This document shows, in pieces, positions 22,831 through 35,088 of a stretch of 64,000 nt of DNA. Positions within the stretch are counted from its first letter, which is position 1. Each line of letters begins with the position of its first letter. The notes beneath the pieces were generated by a model. That model was not told the DNA's origin. It saw nothing but the letters and a program-made list of their open reading frames with translations, and did no database searches. Both the position numbers and the translations under genes were made by a program. The DNA comes from Sisyra terminalis (taxonomy: Eukaryota > Arthropoda > Insecta > Neuroptera > Sisyridae): NCBI GenBank assembly GCA_958496175.1, contig OY292275.1, positions 36,595,701-36,659,700 on the forward strand, read 5' to 3'.

Positions 22831-24555
22831 CCAAACCATTCGATCTAAAGCTTGGAAAAAAATTTTAGTTCAACAGAGTTTTGACTTCATGAGCACTTAA
22901 AAACGAGAAAAAGGAAGAAGGTTAATAGGGACAAGATAAAAGGCGACAATAGAATATATTTATTCAACTGGGTAGGTGACCAAAAAATTCAGGTATGTAA
23001 ACTGATAAATACGGCATTTGTTTGAACCTAAAATATAAATATGATACGTGGGATATGCCACTGTATCTTAAAAAGAAGAGTTAAAAGGTCATTTTAAAGG
23101 TCATATTCGTATTTAGTAGGTAAAAATACATAAAAAATAGCTATTGTTGAGCCTGAAACATTTTCACTGTTGCACAGTGTAATAGGTCACAAAGTATCTC
23201 TATTTTAAATATTTAAACCCAAACAACTAATGTATTAAATATTAAATGTTTTATCACCTATCTAAGTAATATAATTGTAACTTGTTCGGGTTATTTAAAG
23301 AATTTATTTCGTTTAATTAAAAGACTAGCGCAAATAATATTCTATTTGGTTAAAATGGAATGAATTAGTTTATACGCATTAAAGAAAAAAATTAATTAAA
23401 GAAAAAAAATAAACGAATGCTTTTCTCTGGCAACGGAAAAGTATTTAGAAGCAAATAGAAAAAGGTAAGTATCACAAAATTTCGAGTTCTGTATTAAGCG
23501 AATAAGTGGACAAAGAATATAACGAAAAGAGTGGAGGATGAGCAAGGATGAGTGCATTTATCCTTCATTTTCCTCTTTCCCACAGTCGTGGGTTTTCCAG
23601 CTATCCAATCGTCCTATGTTGTACACATTTCGTTGGGCGTGTGGTGCGAGGTTAATAGATCTTGATGGAGGTAGGAAAAACGGACAACGCGATTTGGACC
23701 GGACATGGCGAAAGAAAGCTTCTCGTTTTATTTCTTCTACTCATTCTCTAACTTTTTTCTTCCATCTCTCTTTTTTTGGTTTCTTTTTTTTTCTTTCATT
23801 TCCGGCGTCAGTCCGGTAACCGCATGTTAAAGATCTCAAAGAAAGGGTTACTAATCTCCTCTAGAACTATACAGAAAATTATCATTTATAGTGTAAAATA
23901 TGTTGTACTGATCAATAGCGACTTATTGAAAATTTGTTAATTAAATTCTACTAATTAGTAATTATCGTCTCGCCAGCAGATGAGAAAATCATAACAATAG
24001 CGTTCCAACAATAACGATGTTGATAAGAATTAGCGGCAAAGACAAACTATCGACGCAATCTTCGAAACCACTTCAAATGTTATCTGGCAATTAACAGAAT
24101 AATGAAGCAAAGTACTTACATTTAATAATCTATACAGAAAATTGAATACTGATGAGGATTACTAGCATTTGGATAGTTTCGAATTATATCTTACGATCGT
24201 GTCCATAACAGATTTGATTTCCTTCATTAAAATAATTAATTTCCAATTAAAATTTTTCAATTTGAATAGCAAGAGGTTATTATAAAGTTTTTAGAAAATG
24301 TAATTAAAAAATAAGACATTTTATTTTAAAACAAAAGTGCAAATAATTTTAAATATACTATACAGTCCCTGGTCATATTAATTTTCGCATGTTGTGAAAA
24401 ATAAACTATTGTAAGTACACTTAAGATAGTGCATATACTAAAGATGCTACGAATATTAGGATATTATTAGGTATTTGCCTATTTGGCTACTTTCTTTAAT
24501 ATTCGGTATTAGGCAGAATATGAGGTATTATACTATTCAACTGAAACCGAATCAT
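22831..24555. other. unannotated stretch with a pyrimidine- and GC-richer block at 23520-23830
   Basis: The block around 23520-23830 is more complex than its surroundings (CAGTCGTGGGTTTTCCAGC, TCGTTGGGCGTGTGGTGCG). An open frame covers 23538-23819 (+) but ends in a Phe/Ser run from CT-rich DNA, so I do not call it a gene. Nothing else is recognised. Confidence 0.35.
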
Positions 24556-24576
24556 CAAAAAAAAAAAAAAAAAAAT

Positions 24577-24760
24577 ACTTAAGCGTACCGGAAAGTAATT
24601 TTGTTTTCTTAAGATAAAATTAAAGCACAAAATATTTAACCAAGTTTTTTAATTTCGAATCAATGATATAATCACTCTCAACATCATCACACTTTTAACA
24701 TCTACTAAGCAAATTTTTAATTCTAAATAAGAAAAAGCAATTGATTTTAAAAAAAATGAT
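24577..24760 (+). mobile_element. Tc1/mariner-type element, copy 3 (one end only)
   Basis: After a run of A (24557-24575), CGTACCGGAAAGTAATTTTG and the following AAATTAAA...AATTTCGAATCAATGATATAA match the subterminal sequence of copies 1 and 2. No matching right end was found, so this is a 5' fragment. Confidence 0.55.
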
Positions 24761-25651
24761 TTCAATTGATTGCATTGATTTGAAGAGAAATTTAAATTTA
24801 TCAAGAGCTACATATAATCCTTTCAAGAGCCGCATATGGCTTGCGAGCCATTGATTCGCCCGCTCTGTTATAGACTCTCAAAGGAGTCCTCTGGTTTGAC
24901 GCCCTGATTTTTGAGTATTTTTTGGGATTTTTTTGTAAAGACCAATGAAGAGGTAGAACTTTAAACTTTTTACCATTTATTTATACATATTTCATGAGTA
25001 TACAGTTAAATTTTTGGCTAAAAATATTTAGTAAAACCAAAGTTATAGTGGTCTGAAGACACCAGCCTCGAAAAAATGGACATCTACTTCCTCCATAATA
25101 CCAGCTGATTGGCTTATCTGAAACAAAAAAAACCTGGTGGGGTTTTAATCTGTATACTTAAATACACCGAGTGGACTGCAATGGCAAAATTAATTTGAAA
25201 ATTGGAATTTTGACAGACTTCGGAACAAAAAAGTCCAAATTTCATGTATTTTTAGTCAACTTTTTGATACAAAAAAAAACATAAATTTTTAAAATTTTCG
25301 GATGATAATAGTCCATTTGATGCGTCAAGATGTACTGAGTAGACTTTATAAATTTGAAGTATATCAGCCAAGCTGTTTTTGAGATATGATGGAGGATAGT
25401 TTGAAAAATATGATTTCGAGACATACGCGTTTAATGTTTCAAATGCAGTTATAACTATAAAAATTCTAACATACCACTAATCTGCGATGCCTGGTCTGTA
25501 AAGTGCTTCTGTCCCTTCTAACTGTTGTATCTTTACAATGATTTCGAGTATTGAAAAATGACTATACCTCCACATTCTAGATACATTAAGAAAACAATTT
25601 ATGCAAAAAAAAAACGATTTTTTTAACCCATTAAACGAGAAGACCCCCTTA
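24761..25651. other. unannotated AT-rich stretch
   Basis: No gene or clear repeat boundary is visible. A minus-strand frame ending VKIQQLEGTEALYRPGIAD (25477-25704) is open for 75 codons but matches nothing I know and runs into the neighbouring MITE. Confidence 0.3.
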
Positions 25652-26002
25652 AGCATAGTACACACTAATAGACTATGCTGCACGATTTGACGGTTTATAG
25701 ACATTGTTCTTTGTGTCGTCTAGTGTCCACATTGCCGAATAAATTTTTCAGTTTCATATTCGCAGCCCACAATAGAGGACATTGGTATATAGCTGAAGAC
25801 TGGATCGCGTGATGTCTATACTGTGAAAATATTGCGCAACATGTCTAAAGTTGTATGTTATTTCTTCAAGTTTCTCATTCCGATCGGGAAACTTTCGAGC
25901 TGCAATTTTTGGTTTCGCTACAGATTCGTAGCTGGGATTTGTCTGCAGATATGTCTACGGAGACCAAAATTGCGCTACATGTCTATTAGTGTGGACTAGC
26001 CT
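25652..26002. mobile_element. PIF/Harbinger-type MITE
   Basis: A 351-base element has terminal inverted repeats AGCATAGTACACACTAATAG and AGGCTAGTCCACACTAATAG, 19 of 22 bases identical over the full repeat. It is flanked on both sides by TTA, the 3-base target duplication of PIF/Harbinger elements. No coding sequence is inside. Confidence 0.7.
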
Positions 26003-26409
26003 TTACGAAGACTGTTAAGATTCAAATCTACAATAGACATATCCAGCAATCTAACTTTATATAAAATAATGTTAAGGCCTGTTTGGATGAAACAGAAATG
26101 GAAGGCTTCACTAAGTTTATTAACATACTATGAATCCAGTCCTTTCAATCCAAAGTTGCCCGAAGAATCAGTAACACCCATTTTTATGTGAAAATAGAAG
26201 TTACTCATAAAGATCGCAATTTACTCTACGAAGTTGAACTCATTATCGATACATTCGTAAAATTTAATGAAAAATTATCCTCTTATGAAAATCCAGAAGT
26301 ATAAACACTAACATCCATCCAGCACCCAAAAAATCAAGTCAAGAGTTCATCTTTCCAGTTCATAGAAAGCCTCAATGCGATTGAGGATTGATACTTTTCA
26401 TCAAGACCT

Positions 26410-26605
26410 CCCTGTTAAAAAATATATTTTAAATGTTCAAAAAGCCGAAAAATGAGAAGTCGCCTAAAATTATTAAAGACCTTTTTAATGTAATGATTTC
26501 AAAATGCCTCTAAATGCCTTTTTAATGGGGCTCTGATATAGTAGCTTAAATTTATTAAAAGCATTTTAAATGTAAAAATTTCAAAATGCCTCTTTTTAAC
26601 TAAGT
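26410..26605. repeat. small palindromic MITE, family P copy 2 plus a partial copy
   Basis: CCCTGTTAAAAAATATATTT opens it. TAATGTAATGATTTCAAAATG and CTAAATGCCTTTTTAATGGG close it at 26530. A further partial unit, AAAGCATTTTAAATG...TTTCAAAATGCCTCTTTTTAA, follows to about 26605. Layout and words match 20659-20785. Confidence 0.5.
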
Positions 26606-27831
26606 CTTAGACTTGAATTTTTTACACTATTTTTAAATCATAATAACGACTTTTGCTTAATGTTTATGTTTATTTTGTACCGATTAAAAATTTATCTGTT
26701 ATAATAAAATTAAAATAAAAAACCTTTATATTAAAAATTGAATACTGTGAGTAACTAATCCTGGAAAAATAACTAATTGGATTATAGATGATATTGATTA
26801 AATTAAAAAAAATATTGAAAATACATATTTTTACTGAAAAAATATTACTCTTACCAAAAACGTTTTATTCAGAAGGGTGTTAGGTATTCTTTTTTATGTT
26901 TCCATTTTCTCCCTGTTTATTTTATTGTTTTTATAAAATTATATTTGGCTTGCATTAAATTCTTCATACCAAAAAACGGTTGATTACATTACCACGTTAT
27001 TATATACAGTATATTTACAGATACATCTAGGTATTTTTTGTATAATTTTTTTACCATAAAGTGGAAAATTTTGAATGTTTTCCTTCAGTTGTCTTATGGA
27101 TTATTTATAAGGGTAATGTTATTTTGGATTGGAAAAAAATATTGATATCCTATCAAAAGCCGAAAAGTAAATATTTTCCTTTAGATTTCGACCGGAGAAT
27201 TTTATACGGAAATTTTTTGTTTGTATTCAATACGAATCGAAAATTTGTTGAAAAACTAAAACATTTTGTCCCAATACCAAAGCGTTCCCTCCATACGCCA
27301 CCTAGTCGTAGATACCGATTTGGTCCCCTGAAAAGATAACACTGTAAAGCAAAAAATAAAAAAAGCTTTGATAGAAAAACATTACCAAACGTGACAAAGT
27401 TGTTGACGACAATGATTTTCACATCGTTTATTTTCTTGCACATGTCTTATGATGATTTTATTTAGTTTCGACTATCCAAAAGCGAGTTCAATGAAGAAAT
27501 CTATGGAAAAATTCCATATGTGATCCCGGTTTCATTTCTTTTCGAACTTGATCATCAATAATTTACTTATTATTTTCCCAACTGAAATATATTTATGAGA
27601 TAGAATAAAGAAATTTCAAAGCAAGTTCCTTCTCTTTAACGTGTTGCATTTCAAAGTGCTTCATATTTTAACAATATGAAATTGATTTTAGCACACAGAA
27701 ATAAAATCAAACTTGCTTCATAAAAATACAATAGATAAAAGTTATCTCCTATTTATTTCCAAGATAAATCCTTTCTCGTTTTTTATATTGTATTTTGCCA
27801 ATCTGTTTTACAAACATTTCACCTTTTCTTG

Positions 27832-27865
<34 letters not shown>

Positions 27866-29092
27866 AATATATCACTCTAAAATATATATTAATCACAAAA
27901 CGTCATAAAAAGGTACAACGAAAAAGTCCGTTTGCTATATAAACCTATATATTTATCAAGGTATATTTTTTTATTTTATGTGAAGTTCAAAAAAAATATA
28001 ATGGGAAATACACAATTAAAAAAAATTACTCCACCTCAGTGTTCGTATTGGCTATCATATCTACTGTTCCTCAATATATGCATATGATACAAATATATAT
28101 AAATGTAGCAAATACATAATGATAAATTACTCTGATTTCAAAAATTTCAAATTTACATTTTCATGTAGATATATTTTATGTAACCAACATTTTATATTTA
28201 TTCGTGATAGCTATTTTAATCTATGTATATTTTTTCCGTCCATTGTATGTAGGTATATGATCAATTAATTACAATTTCATTTTAATGAAAATATTCACGT
28301 TAGTTAATTATAATATAAAGCCAATTTTTGATTATTAGAAGAAAATTGTTTTTCAAAATGAAAAATTACCTTGATAATGAAAAACAACGTTGCATTTCGA
28401 AACATAAATGTTTGTTTCGTTTAATTTATTATTGTTTAATTAACCCCGAACTTTTTATATAGGTAGATTTGTAAATGAACTGATAGAGAACCATATACCT
28501 GAGGCAAATTACTTCTTTCATGTTATAAAGGTTCGCGAAACTAAAATCGCATTTGTACACTTAAAGTAGATGAGCAGATACTATCTGTTTATATTGCATA
28601 AATATGCGACATTCCACACCAGTTTCACCTATTATCAAAATTTGGAACTTTAAATACCCCAATTTTGTTAATGTTCAAATTTTTTTTGTATCCCTTGAAA
28701 AATATAATATGCTTGATATTTTTTATTTTTTTGGGTCAGTTCATCAAGAGGTACGAATTTTTGAAAATTTGATTGATTTTTGTAGATCATATTTTGAATT
28801 CCTTTTCCCACTTATCTTCGATATCTCATACATTTAAGACCTACCCTCCCATTTCTTCTTGCGAACGTCTAAAGTTTTCGAAAATTTCCTTTAAAAAATA
28901 TTGACAAAAAAATAATATTTTATAAAAACAAAAAAGTTATGAAAAGTTTAGTATTTTTCCAGGATGAGGTTAATTGAGTCTCAACACTGCAGCGTCAAGA
29001 CCAATTGTGTTTTCTGAACCCCTACTTCACGTTGTTAAGACCAAGTTGGTAAGACCATTGCTGGTCGAAACTCAGCAACCGACGCATTAGGT
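26606..29092. other. unannotated AT-rich stretch
   Basis: It includes a pure T run of about 28 bases at 27832-27859. Overlapping open frames at 27061-27339 (+) and 27153-27443 (-) are not protein-like. The last ~120 bases (28970-29092) probably belong to the LINE relic that continues after the MITE at 29093. Confidence 0.4.
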
Positions 29093-29348
29093 CAAGGATG
29101 GTGAACCTTTTTGAGGCGTGAGTCAAATTTTGTTAATATTTTTTTAGTATTAGATCGTGGGTCATTATTGTGCATGGCGCCCATTAGCGCTGAACAAGGT
29201 GAAATAGAGAGGGGGCGATACTAAAGCTATGGAAGTCTCTGTTTCTACAAACATAAAAAAAACAAATAGTTGCCTAGCCATCGTGGGTCAGTTAAAAAGC
29301 TTGCATGGGTCAGTGTCTGACCCACGAGTCATAGGTTCGCTATCACTG
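29093..29348. mobile_element. hAT-type MITE family A, copy 1 (complete)
   Basis: The element starts CAAGGATGGTGAACC and ends, read inward, CAGTGATAGCGAACC. It is flanked by CATTAGGT and CACTAGGT, an 8-base target duplication with one mismatch, as expected for hAT. The interior has TGACCCACGAGTCA and AATGGGCGCCATGCACA-type words shared with copies at 32375 and 46450. It sits inside a LINE relic. Confidence 0.78.
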
Positions 29349-29651
29349 CACTAGGTGCTTTTCGACTATTTCCGTTCCAGGGCTTGATATCCCTAGTTCC
29401 TTATATCTTCATGTCTTCATCCTTTGCCTGACAGAATCTGCGGTATCAAAATTTAAAATAATAGATTAGCCATAGATTGCTATTTTAATTTTTGATTCCG
29501 CAGTGCAGAATAGCCTTTTGGTGCTTATTCCGAACCATTCACAAAGATTGACTAGCTTTGTTAGTCCTAGGATGTTCTTTTTCTTCCCAGAGCTTTTCTT
29601 CTCGAGCTCCAGCTCTTCGACTGTAGCGTTCCGTGTAATCCAGTAAACCAA
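29349..29651 (-). pseudogene. LINE reverse transcriptase C-terminal relic
   Basis: The minus strand reads KKNILGLTKLVNLCEWFGIS followed by TKRLFCTAESKIKIA. This resembles the conserved tail of insect LINE ORF2 proteins (..SWLKNLREWFG..S..LFR.A...). It is open for 61 codons but isolated from any RT domain. The hAT MITE splits the element's 3' part. Confidence 0.5.
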
Positions 29652-31569
29652 GAAATAAACTCTTTGCTTATCTTAGAATTCGAACATAGAACCTACTGTT
29701 AACAAAACTACCTTAATGACGTCATTTGATTCTTAAATTACCAGTAGTTCGCCAATCTTCAACGTTGACATCAGAAGAAGAAGAAGAAGCTTGCGAAGTA
29801 TTTAGTGGAGGCTTTAGAAAATTAAACCTTATACAATTTTAGACTTGAACAATAAAAACAAGCTTAATTCCAAAGATTTTTCGAAATTTTCGAAATTTCA
29901 ACCAACCAAAATTCAAAAAGTCTAAAATTTATGCACATAGTTTTCTCATTTTCAAATCGTACTTAGAACTTTATTTTAGGAACTAGAAAAGAATATGTTT
30001 TGATTTTAAGAAAATTGATGAAATTATTTGTTTATTTTTTTTTATTTTCAGTAGAATAAAATAAAAATGCACAAAAATGTTAGTTTCAGAAGAAAAATGA
30101 ACTAAGTTTTTAAAATTTTTTTTCCTATTATTAGGTTAAAAAAAAGTAATGAAAATTCAAATATCCCTTTTTCAAGGTAGGTAATATAAAAATATATACA
30201 AAAACCAGCGAGATTTGAGTTGCAAATTTTAACAATATGAGTTGGTATGGAATGCCATATATATTCGTTTTTGCTAATAACGAACCTATATATATGGAGT
30301 TGAAATTTGCATAATACAAAACTTTATTTAGCTTGAGATACTTTTTTAGTATCAAGTAAAATCACCAAAAATTTAGATTAGTTTATCAACAAAAAATAAA
30401 AATATAAGTCAGTACTTATTATTTAAAAAAATAATGAATTTTTCGTGTAAAAAATTATTACTCAACTGAGTTATTATTTTATTATGATTAATTGAACAGG
30501 ACACTGAAATTAAAGAACAGTGGTATTTTACAATCTAATTACATTGATTCATTTTCATTCTTGATTCTAGTAATAAAACGATATATTCCCTGTTAAAAAC
30601 ATTAACTACTTAGTAAAATCATTATTGTTTTGGTTTGTGAACAAACTGGAAAAAATGAATTTATTTAAAAGATCGATATTATTGTGATATTTAAAATCTA
30701 TATAATTGGTGACATTTCAAAAAGAATAATGATGCATTTTCGCTGGTTTCTAGCGAAAAATGTAGTCACGTGTCTAAAATGTAACAATTTACCGGATTCT
30801 ACCAATTGGATGATTTTCTCTATCCATACATTTCCAAAAAGAGTACATAACCGCTATACTTATTACTCATAAGCTAAATGCTTACTAACAATTATTAATA
30901 TGTTTTTTATAATTTTATTTAAAGACGCTGCTTTACGGTTATTTGCGTCTGTTGTCCTTGTTACACTATGGCTTTAGTTGTCTTTCACTTATTACTAATT
31001 CACTTATACTTTTTAGTCACCATATTTATTTGGTCAATTTTTATTCATTTTAACTAGTTATCCTGATAGTAAACTTTTTTTTCACACCAGTTTCCACAAT
31101 CCTATTTGTTTCAAGAACACCACTAGCTTTCTTATTCCGTCCTCATCATCTGCCAGCATTTCTCTTAGGGGCATCGGCTGTAGGTTACTTTTCGTTGATC
31201 ATTGTTTTGGGTACATTGGACCAGATTGCGTTTTACTGTTTTTCGGACACTATATGTCTCATATATTGGATGTTCTTTCTTTTTCAATATGTGTTCGTGT
31301 TTGATTTTATTTCTTCTGCTCTGTCAGTTCTTGCAAAGAACTTCCAGATATTTATTGTATCCTTTATTGGTCGACCTGGTGTTTTAAGCATCTAAAAGGA
31401 AACCTGAAATATTGCACATATAGAGGTACTTTAAATGAGTAAGGTAGATGCAGGTAATAAGGCCTAAGCAATAAAAATACAATTCAAATTGATTTAAATA
31501 GCTTAAGATTAACACTTGCAGGTTTCTAACATTCATTGATAGTGCTGGGATACCACTTTAGAATTTTCA
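29652..31569. other. unannotated AT-rich stretch
   Basis: A (GAA)n run lies at 29773-29789. At 31100-31400 the minus strand has Arg/Lys-rich, stop-broken text that could be another LINE tail, but I cannot support a call. Nothing else is recognised. Confidence 0.35.
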
Positions 31570-32125
31570 GTAGCTCAGAACTTGAAGTTTTGCTTATTAA
31601 TCATTCCATGGAGGTGAAAATAAGCTTCGTCGGACATAATCAGACGATCCATTTAGTTGTTTTTCTCTCTTGCTAATTGATGAAGTCGGAGTGCATAGTT
31701 CAGCCTTTATAGGTAATTCGCTGTGGAAAAGTTCGACGGATGTTGAATATTTACCTTCGAATCGACGTTTCTGGGTCTTCTTCGATGCTACTCCTCATAA
31801 GATCCACATTTTCTTCTGTCGTAGCTGTTCGTGGTCTTCCAGTACGTGGAAAGTCACCTACAGAACCTTGTTACTCAAAACGATCTATTAAGGCTATTAA
31901 GCCTCCAAGGGTGCATCTCTAACATTAAAATGAAGACGATATGCTCGCTGCTTTCTTAAAATTGAATATTGGGTCTCAAAGTAAAATTGAACCATTTTGG
32001 TGCTCTGTAACGTGCTGTATTTTTCTATGGACAATTTTTACACTTACCGAGTGCAACTGAGTGGAAATTCATTATTAAAACAGTTTAGGAAGTTCAAACC
32101 CGTCCGTGACTTTTGGACCACCTGT
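31570..32125 (-). pseudogene. Tc1/mariner-superfamily transposase relic
   Basis: The minus strand gives, in order, GDFPRTGRPRTATTEENVDL and SSIEEDPETSIRR (helix-turn-helix region, about 31870-31740). It then gives MSDEAYFHLHGMINKQNF-KF-ATEN (about 31650-31570), the block carrying the second catalytic Asp (SDEA.FHL.G..NKQN..FW...NP). Many stops interrupt it. The likely element end ACAGGTGGTCCAAAAGTCAC is at about 32125-32106. Confidence 0.65.
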
Positions 32126-32374
32126 ATAAGTTGTACTATTTGTTAGTCGTTATAAAAATGCACAGTATGGGTGATAATTTGATTGCAATAGTTTACTCTC
32201 GCGTTTTTTTTTTTGTAGATCCCAGTGTTAGGCTATCAGAATTCCAGGAATTTATTCCTATTTATAACTTGGCGAATTTATAGAAAGTATTAAACTATCG
32301 CTAGACAGTTTTGTTTTTTACAATCGCTTTAAAGTCCATAGTACACGGAATTCTACCCTAGATGATGGCCCTAG

Positions 32375-32592
32375 TAATGGTGAGCCGATGAACCATGAAT
32401 CAGAGATTGACCCACGATGGCCAGACAACCATTTGTTTGTTATGTTTGTAGAAAGATATGTTTATAGTACTTTTATCGCTCCCTCTCTGTTTTACTTTGT
32501 GAAGCGCTAATGGGTGCCATGACCTAGGAGCTAGTATTAAAAAAAATACAAACAAAATTTAACCTACGCTTCAATAAAGTTTACCATCCCTG
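32375..32592. mobile_element. hAT-type MITE family A, copy 2
   Basis: It shares GACCCACGATGGCCAGACAACC, AAGCGCTAATGGGTGCCATG and the CAGGGATGGTAAAC end with family A. CCCTAG flanks both sides, consistent with a decayed 8-base duplication. It is reversed relative to copy 1. Confidence 0.65.
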
Positions 32593-33724
32593 CCCTAGAC
32601 ATTGCGAGTGATTGACGATCTACCAAAATTGGCCTCGCGATCGACTTTTTGGCCATCACTGCTATATACTAAAAATATTCTAATTATATTTTAAGTTTAG
32701 TTTTTATAATTCGTTTAGAGAAGCATACGGGTGACGGTTTGTATACAATGAAGCTGAATTAGTTATTAATTTATCAATCCTCAACTCTTAAACAAAAGTC
32801 GGACATAAAAAATTGTCAGTAATAGAAGGATACTTACCTATTTATTCCCCTTATTAAAATGTACCATTTTTAATAAATAAATAAGCATGATTTGAACTGA
32901 CAAGGTAAGTATGAACTTTCCTTAAAATTATCAAAAAAGATGGAAATAAATATTTCACTGAAAAGAAAAACGTGAAAGTTTGTAAAATCTGTGAATATAT
33001 TCCTAGGTTAACTTACATCTACGAAAATATCACCTGGTACATTTACAAATGATTTACGATACAATGATGTGGTTTCCAAATCTTTTATGAGTCTGAAAAA
33101 AATAGGCGTCTGAAGAATTTCTTTTCACTACAGAAGTTTATTTCCCATCAAAGGTTGAAAAGTATAAATATTTCTACTTTCATCCACATCTCTCCCATTC
33201 TTCATTCGTTAAATATAATCCAAAATGATTATATCATTCTCTCCCCATTTCGCACCCAATCTATCTGCTTTACGTGCGTAGTTAGCGAGTAGGAGAATGA
33301 GCATTACACCTAATATTTTTTATGAGATACTGAAGTAAAAACTTGTGTAAATTTTAAAACGTTTTTCGGATTCTGTCATACATTACTAATGACAATGCAA
33401 AACAGGCGTCGGTGCTCTTTAAAAGGATTGTAAGAATTAATGAGAGTCAGGCGCAAAAATTCATATACCTAACTACTTTAATGAAATAAACGACGGTGCA
33501 CAGGTCAAAGGCAAGAGTTGAAAATAGTTAATATTTAATATATTTTCATAAATCTTTACACAACAAAAATTGATTGGAATAAAGAAACATTAAATTTATT
33601 AAAACTTATTAACGAAGTGTTCACTTGTCGCATAATTTTCAATTCTACGAAATCAAAATAAATATTTCATATTTTTTTCTAATCTGTTGGTTCTAAATTA
33701 CAAGATTTATTATTTAGTGGTTTT
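32593..33724. other. unannotated AT-rich stretch
   Basis: No feature supported. About 33180-33310 is slightly richer in G+C (CTCCCCATTTCGCACCCAAT, GCTTTACGTGCGTAGTTAGC) and non-repetitive. Confidence 0.35.
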
Positions 33725-33948
33725 CAATGGTTTTTAGCTTGAGTTCAATTAAACCTCAGCGGTTCGGTGAGTCAGTCTCACAGGTTCGGTGGGTTCTAAA
33801 TGGTTTTGTTCATTTTGTGTACCTATGTGTAAACCTATGTTTTGAGTTTGAAAAAATAATATTTTATTTTTCTAATTAAAAAGAGTACGGTGAATGTACA
33901 TATAAAACTGGTGAGGGTCTGTATCTCCGATATGGTTAAGAACCACTG
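33725..33948. mobile_element. hAT-type MITE family B, copy 1
   Basis: The left end CAATGGTTTTTAGCTTGAGT and right end, read inward, CAGTGGTTCTTAACC flank a 224-base element. Its subterminal GGTTCGGTGAGTCAGTCTCA recurs at 44130 and, reversed, at 53130. The left TIR is mutated and I see no clear target duplication. Confidence 0.6.
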
Positions 33949-34586
33949 GTTTAGTGTGATTACTATCTTCTGTGTCACTTCTACTATTTTACACAACAGA
34001 ACTGCAGTTCTGAAAAATGAATTAACTAGTCACTGAATTTCATTTTCGTTAAGTGCGATTAAATTCTATACGACGAGCGTCCTAAATAGTACAAGGTACC
34101 AATATAATTAAATCTTATATAGCGCGGTTTGTTTGTATCACGTTATATGAAAACAATTCAGATTTATAGTAAACTTTTCTAGAACTATATGATAACCGTA
34201 CTTCAAACTCAAATTTTACTTGTAAACCAGGTTCGTTGCATGCGGTTGTAACCATGTACCGGGTTTTACCATAGTTAACTTGTAAAACACGGTATAACAA
34301 ACTCAGAATTATTACAAACTTGATTATTTGTACCGCGTTATATGGAGACCATGTGAGTATAACTTAGCAGTAGGTAAAATATAAATTATAAATAGAAAAG
34401 GCAAGTTATTATCATAAGTATGATACATTTTACAATTATTTTTATACAATGAAAACTACATATAAAAAAAATTAAAAACAAAGTTTTATAATTAAAACTA
34501 AACTAGAAAAAATTTCCCCCGCAAAAAAGAAAAAAAAACACGAGGTACGTAAAATTTTATGATTTGTTATACAATATAATTTTTTT
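33949..34586. other. unannotated AT-rich stretch
   Basis: No exon or repeat boundary is visible. A minus-strand open frame at 34115-34300 is not protein-like. Confidence 0.35.
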
Positions 34587-35088
34587 ACCTCACCAAAAAC
34601 ATTTCACGTAAAAATAAGGCTCATAAGCTTACAACGCTTTTATTGTTAAAAATTGATTAGATATCATGAAGAGCCAAGTCCCTAACTTTACAAATCCTTT
34701 ATCTGCATTAAAACATATATGACTTTGGCATTTTATAGAGTTATTGCATTAAAGTCTTATGAATTATTATATATTTGCCTACCATGCCACTATTCTAATC
34801 AAATTCTTTCTTATCTCTATGCGACGGCACCCATAGCTTTCATTTGTTTCGAGGCCATAAAATCCCATGGAGTTTTTCGAAATTAACTCACTAGTCTTAA
34901 ATGTTTTGGATCATTCAATTCTTCTAAGATACCAACAAAGCGATACTTTTAACCTAAATGAAGGATTTGTAGAGCTAGGACTTAGGGACTTGGCTTTTCA
35001 TGAGATTTGATATAATTTTAACAGTAAAAGTGTTATAATTTCGTAGGCTGTTTTACCTTTAAAATTTTTGGGTGGATTTAATTTCTAA
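34587..35088. mobile_element. long terminal-inverted-repeat element (~500 bases)
   Basis: About 120-base ends are inverted copies: left ATCATGAAGAGCCAAGTCCC and TTTATTGTTAAAAATTGATTAGATA, right (read inward) CTCATGAAAAGCCAAGTCCC and TTTACTGTTAAAATTATATC. They are roughly three quarters identical. The ~250-base core (CGACGGCACCCATAGC) is unique and non-coding. The superfamily is unknown. Confidence 0.6.

Noticed and set aside
30570..30615. CCCTGTTAAAAAC resembling the end of MITE family P
   Set aside because: No matching second end or interior words; likely chance in AT-rich DNA.
31100..31400. Minus-strand LINE tail
   Set aside because: Some Arg/Gly-rich blocks are suggestive, but stops are too frequent and no diagnostic motif could be read.
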